NCBI RefSeq assembly: GCF_010731715.1
Contig: NZ_AP022587.1
Location: 4,030,001 to 4,094,000, forward strand
Origin: Mycobacterium stomatepiae
Lineage (GTDB): Bacteria; Actinomycetota; Actinomycetes; Mycobacteriales; Mycobacteriaceae
DNA length: 64,000 nucleotides
Direction: 5' to 3'
The translations under genes and the position numbers were made by a program. Positions 38,823-48,526 of the stretch are shown one piece after another. The stretch's first letter is position 1; each line of letters opens with the position of its first letter. Below the pieces are notes generated by a model. That model saw only the letters and a program-made list of their open reading frames with translations, searched no databases and was not told where the DNA came from.

Positions 38823-40394
38823 TCAGAATTGGATGTTGCGGACAGTGTCGTAGACGCCGGTTATCCAGAGCAGCAGGGGAAGGATCGCGGCGACCACCGC
38901 GCCGTCGAACAATTCCAAAGACCGCTTCATCACCGGCGTAATACGGCGAATCCCGGCCGCCGCGCCCACTACGGACAGTGCGACCACGGATGCCACCAAC
39001 AGCACGACCACGAACCAGCGGGCGCTCTGCGGGTACCAGATGCTCAACCGGATGGTCACCCCGATCGGGATGGCAACGGTGGCCGCCAGCAACGACCAGG
39101 CGCACCAGGGCTGGGCGTAGAGACGCGACCTGAATGCGCACATCATCGTGACCAGACCGGCCACCACCAGGCTGTGCACGAAGAAGTGTCCCCGCACCAG
39201 GATCCCGATCACACCGGCTACCAGGACCAGGGTGCCGGCCGTGATGAAACCGGTGAGCAGCTCCTTGGCCACCTGGCTGCGTTCGTTGAGTCGTGCGGCG
39301 GAGTGGGGTACCGACGCGATGATGGCCTGCCAGGTCCGCGTCTCTTTGTCTTCGGGGGTCTCTTGGCCCGCAACGGGATCGAGCAATTCCTCGTGCTCGA
39401 CGGTCTCGCCCGCAGCCGGGATGGGAGGCAGGGCGATTCGTGCGAAGACGACGGTCAACTTGGCCGCGTTCGTCACGGTGAACAAACCGAACACGATCGC
39501 CAGGGCCGGCACCCATTGCTGCCAGCCGTATCCGTACGCGAAGGCGGCGGCAGTGAGCGTGATCGACGTGATCGCGGCGAACGACGCAAGCTCGGTCCGG
39601 TGGCGGGGGCCGCCACGGGTGATCAATGTCAAGAACAGCACGGTCGCGGCGCCGGCGGCGAGCTGCGGTGGCCCAAACGAACTCGTCATTCCGCGTGGCC
39701 GCGGGATGGCCATCGCGACGGCCACCACGATCAACGGGAACGCCGTCGCCAGCAGGCTCTCCGACAGGTTCGGATTGCGGTAGAACCTGTTCGCGGCCCA
39801 GCTGCCGATCAGGACAATCAGTCCCGCGGTGCCCAACCCGATCGGCCACCACAGGTGGTGTCCGTTTGCCACCCACGCCACGGCCCCGATTCCGGTCATT
39901 GCCATCGTCACGACCGGAATTGCCACCCCGACAAAACGATTCAATGCCGCACGGTCGAACTCCGGTGATTCGTCAAGCACCGCGATCGCGTCGATCACGT
40001 CCTCGACGAGCGGGCGGTACCGCTCGGTGCGGCTCACCGACACCAGGGTCAGCAGCGACCCGTCGACGACGACCGCGTCATCCAGCGATTGGTCGGCTTG
40101 CAGCGGTGGGGCGCCTGGGCGGGCGAACGTCCACGCGCCCTGCGCGGCGAAGTCGAAACCGGCGAGAACGTCCGCCGGTGTTTCTCCGAGGATCTCGGCC
40201 AGCACCGCGACGGTGTCGTCGATATAGGTTTCTATCGGCGCCGCCGACGGCAGCACGACATCGGTCATCCGTCGGCCCGTGAGGATCGTTACCCGGGTGG
40301 TCGACGGCTTGGCGGGGGCGGCCGCGCCCGCGGCCGCCGGAGCGGCTGACGCTCCCGCACCGGCAGCAGAATCAGTGGCGGAGGGCGCGCTCAA
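38823..40394 (-). CDS. eccD1: ESX-1 membrane channel component EccD1
   Basis: This 523-residue protein has an Ala-rich N-terminal tail, a ubiquitin-like domain (about residues 30-120, with RVTILTGRRMTDVVLPSA and ETYIDDTVAVLAEILGETPA), and about eleven membrane helices. The C-terminal sequence LPLLLWITGVYDTVRNI is nearly identical to M. tuberculosis EccD1. It starts overlapping the espI stop by four bases (ATGA). EccD1 forms the transmembrane vestibule of the ESX-1 channel. It is intact. Confidence 0.94.
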   Translation of the reverse strand: MSAPSATDSAAGAGASAAPAAAGAAAPAKPSTTRVTILTGRRMTDVVLPSAAPIETYIDDTVAVLAEILGETPADVLAGFDFAAQGAWTFARPGAPPLQADQSLDDAVVVDGSLLTLVSVSRTERYRPLVEDVIDAIAVLDESPEFDRAALNRFVGVAIPVVTMAMTGIGAVAWVANGHHLWWPIGLGTAGLIVLIGSWAANRFYRNPNLSESLLATAFPLIVVAVAMAIPRPRGMTSSFGPPQLAAGAATVLFLTLITRGGPRHRTELASFAAITSITLTAAAFAYGYGWQQWVPALAIVFGLFTVTNAAKLTVVFARIALPPIPAAGETVEHEELLDPVAGQETPEDKETRTWQAIIASVPHSAARLNERSQVAKELLTGFITAGTLVLVAGVIGILVRGHFFVHSLVVAGLVTMMCAFRSRLYAQPWCAWSLLAATVAIPIGVTIRLSIWYPQSARWFVVVLLVASVVALSVVGAAAGIRRITPVMKRSLELFDGAVVAAILPLLLWITGVYDTVRNIQF

Positions 40395-42130
40395 CGGCGT
40401 TCACTCCTGTCGAAATCGTCGGACAGTGCGGCGGCTAGTTCCAGGATCTTACGCTTGTAGGTTGGGTCGAGCAGGCTTAATTGGATCTCGTCGCCGGCCG
40501 CGATGTGCTTGTCCCAGGGCAGCACGACGACCCGGCCGCGCCGAACATACTGCTCGAATTGTCGCGACAGTTCGGCGACGGCGATGTTGGTATCTCCCGG
40601 TGACACATGGTTGATCACCACACACGCGCGGTTCAGCAGATCCTGGTGGCCGTGATTGCGTAACCAGTCGATCGCGACCGCGGCTTGCCGGGCGGCGTCG
40701 ATCGACGCGCTGGTGACGATCACCGCGGCGGACGCCGTCGAGAGCACGCCCCGGGTCACCGGGTCGAATAGGCCTGCCCCGCAGTCGGCGAGGACGAGGT
40801 TGTAGAACTTCGACACCGCATCGGATGCGTAGTGCCAGTCAGCTTCGCTGAACGCGCGCCGCGCGGTGCTGTAGTCCTCGGCCGGGAGTATTTCCAGATT
40901 GACCGCATTCGCGCTGGTATGCGCGCGGACATCGTTGTAGTGGGTTAAGTCTTTGTCGGCCAACAGATCCGCGATGGTGGCACCGGATTGGCGCCCGGCA
41001 CGGTCGGCGAGGTTTCCGCAACTCGCGTCGGCATCGAAAGCCAGAATGCGATCACGGCGCACCTGCGCGTACACCGAACCTAGGGCAACCGTCACCGTCG
41101 TCTTACCAACTCCGCCCTTCAGACCCAAAACCGCGATCTGATACGAACCCCGCGGACTGCGGCGGATCCGACTCCGTAGGTCCAGGTCGTATTTCTCGTC
41201 GCGCGACAGGCCGACATTGATGCGCGTCAGCTTGTGGATCCACCGCCGCCAACCCCGGCGCGCCACCATCCGGGTGGCCGACTTCTTCGCGGGCCTGACC
41301 CCGATATGGGACGTCGCGTCTGCGGTGGGCGGCGGGTTGCCGGGCGGGGGCGTGGGAGCGGAACCCCGTTGTGCCGCACCGCGTTGGGCATGGGCCGCTG
41401 GCCCGGGCGGGCGCGGGCGCGGCGGGCCGGGTTTGCCGCGGTGCTTGGCAGCATCGGGCGCAGGGCGGTGCGAAGGGTTGGCGGTGGGCGGCCGCGGCGT
41501 GCCGGCCGGATCGCGGGGCGCCTGGCGCGCGCGGCGCGGTGGTGGGGGAGGGGCTGCTGGCGGGCCGGGTTCGATCGGCGGCGGTTTAGGCCGCGGCGGC
41601 GGGTTGTTCCAGTCGACCGGCATCGGGGGCCGGGGTGGTTCGGGCCGGGCCGCTGCTGGCTCGGGTCGGGCCGGTGGTGATTGATCGTCCCAGTCGACGG
41701 GCATGCGCGGTGGCGGGGCGTGGCCATTGGGGACCGGTGTGCCCGCCGACACCGGCGCAACCCTCGTGTCGAAGCCCGAGTTCAGATCGAAATCCGGTCC
41801 TGGGTCCGGGATCTCGACTCCCTCGGGAGGCGCAAACAGCTCGTCGTAGCTGACCGGCATTGGGGGGCGTGGTGGGCCGGGCCGGGACGGCGCCGGCCGG
41901 GTTTCGTCGACCGGCATTGGGGGACAGTGGATTTCGGGCGGGGCTGGCGGTGGTTGCTCGTTCTGGTCGACGGGCATTGGGGGGTGGTGGGTTTCGGGCC
42001 CCGCCGGCATGGCCGCTGCGGGCGAATCGACGTCGAACCCGGCGTCGACATCAAAATCCGAATCCGCTGCCGTATCCGGGATTTCACCCCCCGGGGGCGG
42101 CTGAAAGAGCCGGTCGTAGTCGGCCCCCAT
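40391..42130 (-). CDS. espI: ESX-1 regulator EspI (Pro-rich MinD/ParA-like ATPase)
   Basis: This 579-residue protein has a long Pro-rich N-terminal half with five copies of a P-x-M-P-V motif (PPMPVDQNE, PPMPVDETR, PPMPVSYDE, RMPVDWDD, PPMPVDWNN), followed by a MinD/ParA-type ATPase domain. The Walker A motif GLKGGVGKTTVT lies near residue 335. The first 60 residues contain DRLFQPPPGGEIPD, echoed later by DELFAPPEGVEIPD. In M. tuberculosis EspI reduces ESX-1 secretion when ATP is low. It follows esxA after a large hairpin and is coupled to eccD1. Confidence 0.92.
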   Translation of the reverse strand: MGADYDRLFQPPPGGEIPDTAADSDFDVDAGFDVDSPAAAMPAGPETHHPPMPVDQNEQPPPAPPEIHCPPMPVDETRPAPSRPGPPRPPMPVSYDELFAPPEGVEIPDPGPDFDLNSGFDTRVAPVSAGTPVPNGHAPPPRMPVDWDDQSPPARPEPAAARPEPPRPPMPVDWNNPPPRPKPPPIEPGPPAAPPPPPRRARQAPRDPAGTPRPPTANPSHRPAPDAAKHRGKPGPPRPRPPGPAAHAQRGAAQRGSAPTPPPGNPPPTADATSHIGVRPAKKSATRMVARRGWRRWIHKLTRINVGLSRDEKYDLDLRSRIRRSPRGSYQIAVLGLKGGVGKTTVTVALGSVYAQVRRDRILAFDADASCGNLADRAGRQSGATIADLLADKDLTHYNDVRAHTSANAVNLEILPAEDYSTARRAFSEADWHYASDAVSKFYNLVLADCGAGLFDPVTRGVLSTASAAVIVTSASIDAARQAAVAIDWLRNHGHQDLLNRACVVINHVSPGDTNIAVAELSRQFEQYVRRGRVVVLPWDKHIAAGDEIQLSLLDPTYKRKILELAAALSDDFDRSERR

Positions 42131-42155
42131 GAGAACCTCTCAGATCCAACTATGA

Positions 42156-42222
42156 CGCCGAAAACACGAGAGGAGGCGAGTTCTTCCGTCAGGTCGAACT
42201 CGCCCGATCCCGTGTTTCGGCG
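42156..42222 (-). terminator. Large hairpin between esxA and espI
   Basis: Nested inverted repeats span this gap. Inner arms GGCGAGTTC (42175-42183) and GAACTCGCC (42196-42204) are a perfect 9-base-pair stem with a 12-base loop. Outer arms CGCCGAAAACACG (42156-42168) and CGTGTTTCGGCG (42211-42222) pair with one bulge. In the minus-strand RNA it lies just after esxA and could terminate or stabilise the abundant esxB-esxA message. Confidence 0.65.
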
Positions 42223-42233
42223 TTGTGTGCGTT

Positions 42234-42527
42234 CTAACCGCCGAACATGCCGCTGACGCCGTGCTCGGTGCTGGCCATCGCCGCACTGGCCTCGGTGATG
42301 GTGTGCGACAGCGACTGCAACGAGTTGTTGAGCTCATCCGACTTAGTCTGCCAGTCGTTCTGCACGGCCTGGTAGGCCTCCGAACCGCTACCGCCCCACG
42401 CCTCGGCGAGTTTGGCGAGAGACTGCTTGCCTTCGTCGAGAAGACCCTGAACGGTCTGCACCGACTGTGCGATGGAGCTGGCACCGGCCTCGATGCCGCT
42501 GAAATTCCATGACTGAGCTTCCGACAT
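42234..42527 (-). CDS. esxA: ESX-1 secreted protein EsxA (ESAT-6)
   Basis: This 97-residue WXG100 protein has the conserved core [20 protein letters not shown] with the WxG turn, [11 protein letters not shown] and the C-terminal [13 protein letters not shown], closely matching M. tuberculosis EsxA (95 residues). It forms an antiparallel helical hairpin and a tight dimer with EsxB, and is a main ESX-1 virulence effector in pathogens. It lies 43 bases after esxB and is followed by a large hairpin. Confidence 0.96.
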   Translation of the reverse strand: MSEAQSWNFSGIEAGASSIAQSVQTVQGLLDEGKQSLAKLAEAWGGSGSEAYQAVQNDWQTKSDELNNSLQSLSHTITEASAAMASTEHGVSGMFGG

Positions 42528-42570
42528 GATTTTTCTCCGTTTCTTTCTGACGCTGAGGGGTTAGGCGGGC

Positions 42571-42882
42571 TCAGAAGCCCATGTTGCCGGCGGTCGACTG
42601 CAGGTTGGAGGCCTGCTCTTCGTTCGCGCGCTGGTACTGGACGCCGGCGTGGCTGATCTTCTCGTGAATGTCGGTGAGCGCCTTGATCTGCGCGTTGCCG
42701 GCTTCCTGGAAGCGCTGCAGCGCGGACTGCGCGGCGGAACCGGCCTGGCCGGTCCAGTGGCTCGCCAATTCGCCGCCGGTGTGCTCTACGCCCTTGATGA
42801 CGCCCTGAAGCTCGCCACCGATCCGGTCGAAGTTCCCGGCCTCGGCGCTGAGGGTACTGGCATCAGTTTTCATCTCTGCCAT
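42571..42882 (-). CDS. esxB: ESX-1 secreted protein EsxB (CFP-10) with altered export motif
   Basis: This 103-residue WXG100 protein starts MAEMKTDASTLSAEAGNF like CFP-10, has the turn HWTGQAGSAAQ and ends LQSTAGNMGF. The C-terminal ESX export motif, normally YxxxD/E (YSRAD in M. tuberculosis), reads YQRANEEQ here, so Asn stands where Asp is required. The codon is AAC. EsxB carries the signal for the EsxA-EsxB pair and binds EccCb1. Either the following Glu residues or another subunit supply the signal, or export is weakened. The last MGF residues are kept. Confidence 0.95.
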   Translation of the reverse strand: MAEMKTDASTLSAEAGNFDRIGGELQGVIKGVEHTGGELASHWTGQAGSAAQSALQRFQEAGNAQIKALTDIHEKISHAGVQYQRANEEQASNLQSTAGNMGF

Positions 42883-42929
42883 GTTGAACTACTTTCTCTG
42901 TGCTCTGTCCTCGCCAAGTGCTGGCAAGT

Positions 42930-42953
42930 CTTCCGGCCCGGGCGGCCGGGAAG
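42930..42953 (-). terminator. Imperfect hairpin between PPE68 and esxB
   Basis: CTTCCGGCC (42930-42938) and GGCCGGGAAG (42944-42953) can pair with one bulge across a five-base loop in the gap between the PPE68 stop and the esxB start. It may be a weak attenuator or processing site; no U tract follows. Confidence 0.3.
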
Positions 42954-42970
42954 TCTGTTGTGGTTGACGC

Positions 42971-44209
42971 TCACCAGTCGTCTCCGTCGTCGACGCCGTG
43001 TAGCTCGTCGTAATGAAGGTTGGTGCCTTCGTCCTCTTCGCGCGCGAGCGCGACCGGAGCTGCCAGACCCGGCTTGGCGGCCGCGCTGGATTGCGTCCCG
43101 GCGCCCGCACCGAGCGGCGCTGCGCCGGCTCCGGCCGACGAGCCAGCGCCGGCACCGGCGGGCGCGAGGGCAGCACCGCCGCCGGGCTTGTCGAGCAACT
43201 CGCTCATCATCGACGTACGCGGGCCGCTCAGACCGGAACCCGGAAGTGTCTCCGCGTGCATCAGTCCCATGCCGACGCTCGGGCCTGAGCCGCCTAGCAG
43301 CGGATGCGACGACAGGGGCGGTGCACCGATCAGGCCCAGCTGCGCGCCATCCTTACCGAGCCCGCCGCCCAGACTGCCGCCGCCCATCAGGCCGTCGCCC
43401 AGGGTCGAACCGCCCATGCCGCCCGACTGGCCGGCCATGGATGTCAGCTGCTGCAGCGGCTGCATGAGCTGCTGCATGGGTCCGCTCAGTTGCCCCAGGC
43501 CACCCATGAACTGCGAAACCTGGTCCATCCCAGAGGGTGTGGGGGCGAGGTCGTCCGCGTCGTCGGCCGCGCCGAGCAATGTCGTCGGCGCACTCGTGAG
43601 CCCGGGGCCGGATTCGGAGGCCACCTGGGACAGCATGCTCACCGCCCCGGCTGTCGCAGCCTCAGCAGCCGCGTCCATTCCGGGCGCGAGGATCGGAGTC
43701 ATCTCGGGAAGTGGCTCGAAAACTGTGTTGGCCGCGGTTTCGGCGGCGTAGATGTCCATGGCGCCACCGGCCTGGTTCCACATCCGGACGAAGTAGTCCG
43801 TTTCGTTGAACCCGATCGGCATCGTGTTGATACCAAAGAAATTGGTGGCCATCAGAACCGAAGTGGTGATCCTGTTTGTCCCGATCTCCGCCAGCGACGG
43901 CGTCATTCCCAACGCCTTCATGTAAGCGGCGGCCTGGGCCCCGGCCTGCATGCCGCGCTTGCGTGCGGCCAGCGCGGCAGTCTGCAACCACGTCACCATC
44001 CGCGCGGATGCGGCCGTCGCGCGCTCGCTGCCGGTCCCGGTCCACGCTCCCGACAGAGCGGTCATGCTCGCGGCCAGCTCGGCGGCCTCGGTTTCGAGAC
44101 TGGTGGCCAGCGTCTCCCACCCCGCGGCGGCCTGGAGCATCGGCGCAGGACCCGCGCCGGCCATCAGCCGCGCGGTGTTCAGCTCCGGTGGCATAGCGTG
44201 CCACAGCAT
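42971..44209 (-). CDS. PPE68: ESX-1 PPE family protein PPE68
   Basis: This 412-residue protein starts MLWHAMPPELNTARLMAGAG, the characteristic PPE68 N-terminus, and contains the WxG turn GAWTGTGSERATAA and the segment ITTSVLMATNFFGINTMPIG. The C-terminal region is Gly/Ala/Met-rich. The ATG at 44209 has ribosome site AAGGGAGACAAAG. PPE68 is normally encoded directly after PE35, with which it forms a heterodimer recognised by EspG1. No PE gene precedes it here, so its partner is missing or encoded elsewhere. Confidence 0.94.
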   Translation of the reverse strand: MLWHAMPPELNTARLMAGAGPAPMLQAAAGWETLATSLETEAAELAASMTALSGAWTGTGSERATAASARMVTWLQTAALAARKRGMQAGAQAAAYMKALGMTPSLAEIGTNRITTSVLMATNFFGINTMPIGFNETDYFVRMWNQAGGAMDIYAAETAANTVFEPLPEMTPILAPGMDAAAEAATAGAVSMLSQVASESGPGLTSAPTTLLGAADDADDLAPTPSGMDQVSQFMGGLGQLSGPMQQLMQPLQQLTSMAGQSGGMGGSTLGDGLMGGGSLGGGLGKDGAQLGLIGAPPLSSHPLLGGSGPSVGMGLMHAETLPGSGLSGPRTSMMSELLDKPGGGAALAPAGAGAGSSAGAGAAPLGAGAGTQSSAAAKPGLAAPVALAREEDEGTNLHYDELHGVDDGDDW

Positions 44210-44421
44210 GCTTTGTCTCCCTTGGTCGCGAGGTATGTAGTGCGTTAGCTCTTGCGGTCTGCTGTTAGGCAAAAATTTCGCACGCGAAGACAATGTCGGA
44301 CGGGTTGCATTTTGCGCTACCCTTCTCGAATTGCACGTGAACGAATATCAAATTATGAGTGAACGCAAGCTATTCTGTTGCAGTGAAAATCTTAATCGCA
44401 CAATGCGGTCCCCGGCTCGGT

Positions 44422-46242
44422 TTATCGCGTTTCCGTTCCGGCTCCCGTAATGGGCGTTGGGATAATCCTAACCGCCTGCTCCGGGTGGTCAGTGCACTTC
44501 TTCTGGAGGGTCGATGTAGGCGGCCTGAATGACGTCTTTGCCGTCCGGCGAGACGAGAATTCCCTGGCAGGGGGTCGGCACTTGACCTGAAACTCCCTCG
44601 AGGGGAAGTCGGTCTTGTCCCCGGAGAGCAGCAGGGTCGGAGATCCAGCACCGTAGGCGGCACCGACGAACTTGTCCATGGTCGACTTATACGCATGGCT
44701 CATTTGGCAGGTGACGATGATGTGCAATCCGATATCCGAAGCGGCCGGCAACAATGGGGCCAACGGCATCATTGGCGGCATCCCCCCGGAAGCGCCGACG
44801 ATCATGTGCCAATCGTCGACCAAAAGCACTAAATCGAATCCCGTCCACCACGACCGCGCCCGTAACTGCGAGGCGGTTAGATCGGCCGGCGGCAGCCGCT
44901 TTTGCAGGTTCATCGCAAGCGCTTTGATCGACTCGTCCAGGGACTGGGCGTTGCGGTTGATCGCGCCCGCGGCGAGGAGATGACTCTCCGGGACCGCGTC
45001 CAGCAGTCCGGAGCGGTAGTCGGCCAACATGAAGCGCACTTGGTCGGGGCTGTTGCGGGCGCAGATCGCCCGGGCGATCGCGTGGGCAATCGTTGTTTTG
45101 CCCGACTTGGCCGCACCGAAAATCAGGATGTGGTTCGCCGCGTACAACTGGGCGTAGGCGGGCGTGAGATCCGTTTCGCGGATGCCGACCGGAATCGTCC
45201 AACGAGTGCGGTAGTCGGATTCCGGCCCGGGCGGGTTCGGGTCGAGTTCATACAGATGGATCCGCTCCGGCAGCACCCTGACCCGCGGTGCTTCGTCGGT
45301 GGTGTGGGACGCGATGTGGTTGACCGCGACCGTGATTGCCTCGACCTGGCCCTCGGTGCTGTGCACGCCGTCGAGCCGGGGTGCGCCCATCATCAGGTGG
45401 TGCTTCTCGACCGACATGCCGCGGCCCGGTCGGTTCGCCGGGATATCCCGGGTGGCTCGGTCCAGCTGGGTGTCGTTGACGTCACCGAGCCGGAACTCGA
45501 TCTTGGTGCCGAGGTAGTCGCGGACCCGCGACTTGAGTTCCGTCCATCGCGGCGTGGTGATGATGGTGTGGATTCCGAACGACAGGCCCTGTGCCGCCAG
45601 CGTCTGGACGTGCGCTTCGAGGTCGGGAAATTCAGCGACGAATGCCGGCCAGCCGTCGATGACGAGAAAGACATCGCCGAACGGGTCGGCGGCAACGGGC
45701 TGGCTGGGATCCGCACGCAACTCCCGATACATGGCGATCGAGCCCACCCGGTGCTCCTTGAAGGTGGCTTCCCGTTGTCGCAGAACGGCTTGCACCTCCG
45801 CGATCACGCGCATCACCCGGTCCGGCTCTGACCGGGTGGCCACCCCGCCGACGTGCGGCAGACTGTCGAGGTACATCAACCCACCGCCACCGAGGTCGAT
45901 GCAGTAGAACTGGACTTGCCGGGGCGTGTGGGTGACCGCGGCCGACAGCATCAGATTCTGCAGCAGCGCCGACTTGCCGGTCTGCGGCGCGCCGCCGATG
46001 CCGATGTTGCCGCCACCGCCGGAAACGTCGACGCCCCAAGGTTCTTGGAGGTGCCGACGCGGCTCGTCCATGATGCCCAGCGGAAAGTACAGCGGTTGCA
46101 GGTTGGCTCGCTGGACGAGTTCGTCGACCGGTGTCGGATTGACCAACGGCGGTAGCCACATCTTGTACGCATGCGACTCCACGGTGCTGAGTTGGTCCAG
46201 GATCACCTCGCTCAGCGGTTTGCCGTTCGACTCGACACTCAC
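44422..46242 (-). CDS. eccCb1: ESX-1 FtsK/SpoIIIE ATPase EccCb1 (C-terminal frameshift)
   Basis: The protein carries two ATPase domains with Walker A motifs [12 protein letters not shown] and [14 protein letters not shown]. It starts at the GTG at 46242 ([14 protein letters not shown]). EccCb1 binds EsxB and EspK and, with EccCa1, powers ESX-1 export. Near the end a one-base loss in a G5 tract (44570-44574, plus strand) shifts the frame. With the base restored, it would read [20 protein letters not shown] and stop at 44489 (584 residues). As written it ends at 44422 with an unrelated tail that replaces about 25 residues. The ATPase domains are intact, so the gene may still work. Confidence 0.9.
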   Translation of the reverse strand: MSVESNGKPLSEVILDQLSTVESHAYKMWLPPLVNPTPVDELVQRANLQPLYFPLGIMDEPRRHLQEPWGVDVSGGGGNIGIGGAPQTGKSALLQNLMLSAAVTHTPRQVQFYCIDLGGGGLMYLDSLPHVGGVATRSEPDRVMRVIAEVQAVLRQREATFKEHRVGSIAMYRELRADPSQPVAADPFGDVFLVIDGWPAFVAEFPDLEAHVQTLAAQGLSFGIHTIITTPRWTELKSRVRDYLGTKIEFRLGDVNDTQLDRATRDIPANRPGRGMSVEKHHLMMGAPRLDGVHSTEGQVEAITVAVNHIASHTTDEAPRVRVLPERIHLYELDPNPPGPESDYRTRWTIPVGIRETDLTPAYAQLYAANHILIFGAAKSGKTTIAHAIARAICARNSPDQVRFMLADYRSGLLDAVPESHLLAAGAINRNAQSLDESIKALAMNLQKRLPPADLTASQLRARSWWTGFDLVLLVDDWHMIVGASGGMPPMMPLAPLLPAASDIGLHIIVTCQMSHAYKSTMDKFVGAAYGAGSPTLLLSGDKTDFPSREFQVKCRPPAREFSSRRTAKTSFRPPTSTLQKKCTDHPEQAVRIIPTPITGAGTETR

Positions 46243-48526
46243 ACCGGCACCCCCCGCGAGCGGGAGGCGCCGGTACCCCGTCTTCGAGATCGTCGAGTAT
46301 CGGTGCCGCGGTGAACTGGCGGATCTGCACACCCCGGGGACCGGGGCGCGCGCCGTCCACGCTGTCGGCCTTGCCGTTGGTTTCGGTGTGCACCGGCGGA
46401 ACATAGGTCGCGCCGGTGTACAGGGTGCTGAACTTGATGGGGTCCTCCATGCCGACCCGCAAGAACCCGACACCGCTTTCCTTGTTGGTGATGTACTGCG
46501 CCTCGGGCGTTCCGATCACCGACTTGGATTCGTGAGAACTGGTGGTGCGCAATGCGATCCGATAGGTGAGGTTGGGCTCCAGTTTGTCGATGCGCGCGCC
46601 GCCGGTCTGCAGCGACTGGGTGGCCAGCAGCAGGTGTACGCGCAGCGAACGCCCCACACGGCAGATCCGGTCGAACAGCCCGACGAAGTCCGGGTGACTT
46701 TGCAGCAGCTCGGCGAACTCGTCGACGACGACGAAAAGCGTTGGCAGCGGCTTGAGATCGGCGCCGCGCTCTCGATATTTCTCGTACTCGGCCACGCCGG
46801 ATAGCGCTCCGGTTGCACCGACCTGAAGCCCGGCCTGGCGCAACAGATTCTGCCGGCGGTCGAGTTCGCCGGTCAGCACCTCACCCATCCGGCCGACGAG
46901 CTCGGCTTCCTCGGCCATGTTGGTGATGACCGCGGCGGTATGCGGGAGATTCTCCATTCCCAGGAATGTCGAACCACCTTTGAAGTCGGTAAGCAGGAGG
47001 TTCACCTGATCCGGATGGTGCAAGGCCACCAGCGACAAGATCAGGGTGCGCAGGAATTCGGACTTCCCCGAACCGGTGGTTCCGATCAGCATTCCGTGCG
47101 GCCCACCGCCGAATTCAGCACCCTCCTTGATGTCGAGGGTCATGATCTCGCCGGTCTTGAGTTGGTGACCGAACGGGATCTTGAGGCGATCAGGGTCTTT
47201 GTCGGCGAACATCTTCCACCGCGACGGTGTGATGTCTTCGACGCTCTTGGCGCCGACCAGCTGATAAAACTCGGTCGCCACCTTCTTCTTGGGGCCGCCC
47301 GTGCTGGCCTTCTTGTCGACGATGGTGCCGGTGATCGACCACCCGGCCAGCTTTCTCGCGACGCGCGTCGCCTGCTGGGCCGTCATGTGGTCGGTGCTCG
47401 CCGTCACCTGCCGGAACTGTTGGCCGGGCAGCCGGTCGTCGGCCGTTCCGTCCTCGGCGACCCGGATCCGGTAGTTCGAGCCGCGGTGGTTGCCGAGTGT
47501 GAACACCGTGACTCCGGCCCTGCCGTCGGGCGGGACCCCGGCCTTGCCGCCGGTGAGATCCACGACGACGACGTAGGGCCCACCTGGCGTCGAATCCGGT
47601 GAATGCGGACCGCGCGCGGCGAGATCGGACAGGCTTTCGGGTTGTGCGGAGATCATCCGGACCGGACCGGCCGCATCGATGTCGGTCGGATGCTGCACGT
47701 GCGGAAGCCATTTCAGCCAGGACCACTGCGGATCGTCCGGGGTTTCGGTGAGCACTCGGATCGCCAGCAGGTCCGGCGGATGGAAGACCGCCAGGTGGCA
47801 AATCATCGCCGTCAACAGTCCGGCCGCCTCCGCCGGGTCGCCGCCGATGGCGATCGTCGGAAATGTCCTCAACTGCAGCAGCTTTGGGCAATCGTGGATC
47901 AGGCCATGGGTGCGCAAGAACTTGACCGCCCACATGTTGGCGACCGGCTCCAGATATGGCTGAGGTGCCGCGGTCGGACCCGCGAGCTCGCCGCCGACCG
48001 ACGGCTTCATGAGCCGGTCGACCGCCGGCTGGTCACCGATCCCGATGCGGGTGGCGGCGTAGAAGTCGGCACTGGCCGGGCGCGACCACTGCCGGGGCGT
48101 GCCGATGATCAACAGCAGATCGTCGGGGTGGGGTGCGTGATAGCTGAAGAAGGCAACCTGCGCGGTGGCTGACGATGTGACCCGGGGGCGAAGTCCGGCC
48201 AGATACCGCAGGTACTCCTTGCGGTCGGCGTTGATCTCGGGCACTTTCTTGCCGCCGCCGCCACCACTGGCACCCACCATGCTCAACGACATCGTGATCA
48301 TCATCAGCGGCGTCATCATCATGTACGGTGACAGCGCCTTGGTGCCGGTGAACACCATGATGCCGATCATCCCGAGCATGCACACACCCATGACGTAGGG
48401 CATCACCCGCTGGACGAAGCTGGGCGGGGCATCGACACCGAGGTCCTCGGGCGGTACGACGGCGATCTCGCCCGGCGTCAGCCGCGGGCCGCGGGTGACC
48501 GATGGGGTGAACTTTCTCGTCGACAT
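46239..48526 (-). CDS. eccCa1: ESX-1 FtsK/SpoIIIE ATPase EccCa1 (stop lost by frameshift)
   Basis: This is the membrane-bound half of the ESX-1 motor, 762 residues. It has two helices near the N-terminus, then a domain of unknown function and a P-loop domain with Walker [14 protein letters not shown] and [14 protein letters not shown]. It starts at the ATG at 48526, one base from the eccB1 stop. In the expected frame it ends at 46239-46241 with a GTGA overlap with eccCb1. A G6 tract (46250-46255, plus strand) lacks one base, so the written frame misses that stop and runs to 45632 across eccCb1, adding about 205 nonsense residues. Confidence 0.9.

Noticed and set aside
44210..44488. Possible remnant of PE35
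   Set aside because: No PE-type N-terminus or helical PE pattern was found in any frame of the gap.
45632..46238. C-terminal extension of EccCa1 of about 205 residues
   Set aside because: It is out of frame over eccCb1 and arises from a one-base loss in a homopolymer; it has no protein-like composition or homology.
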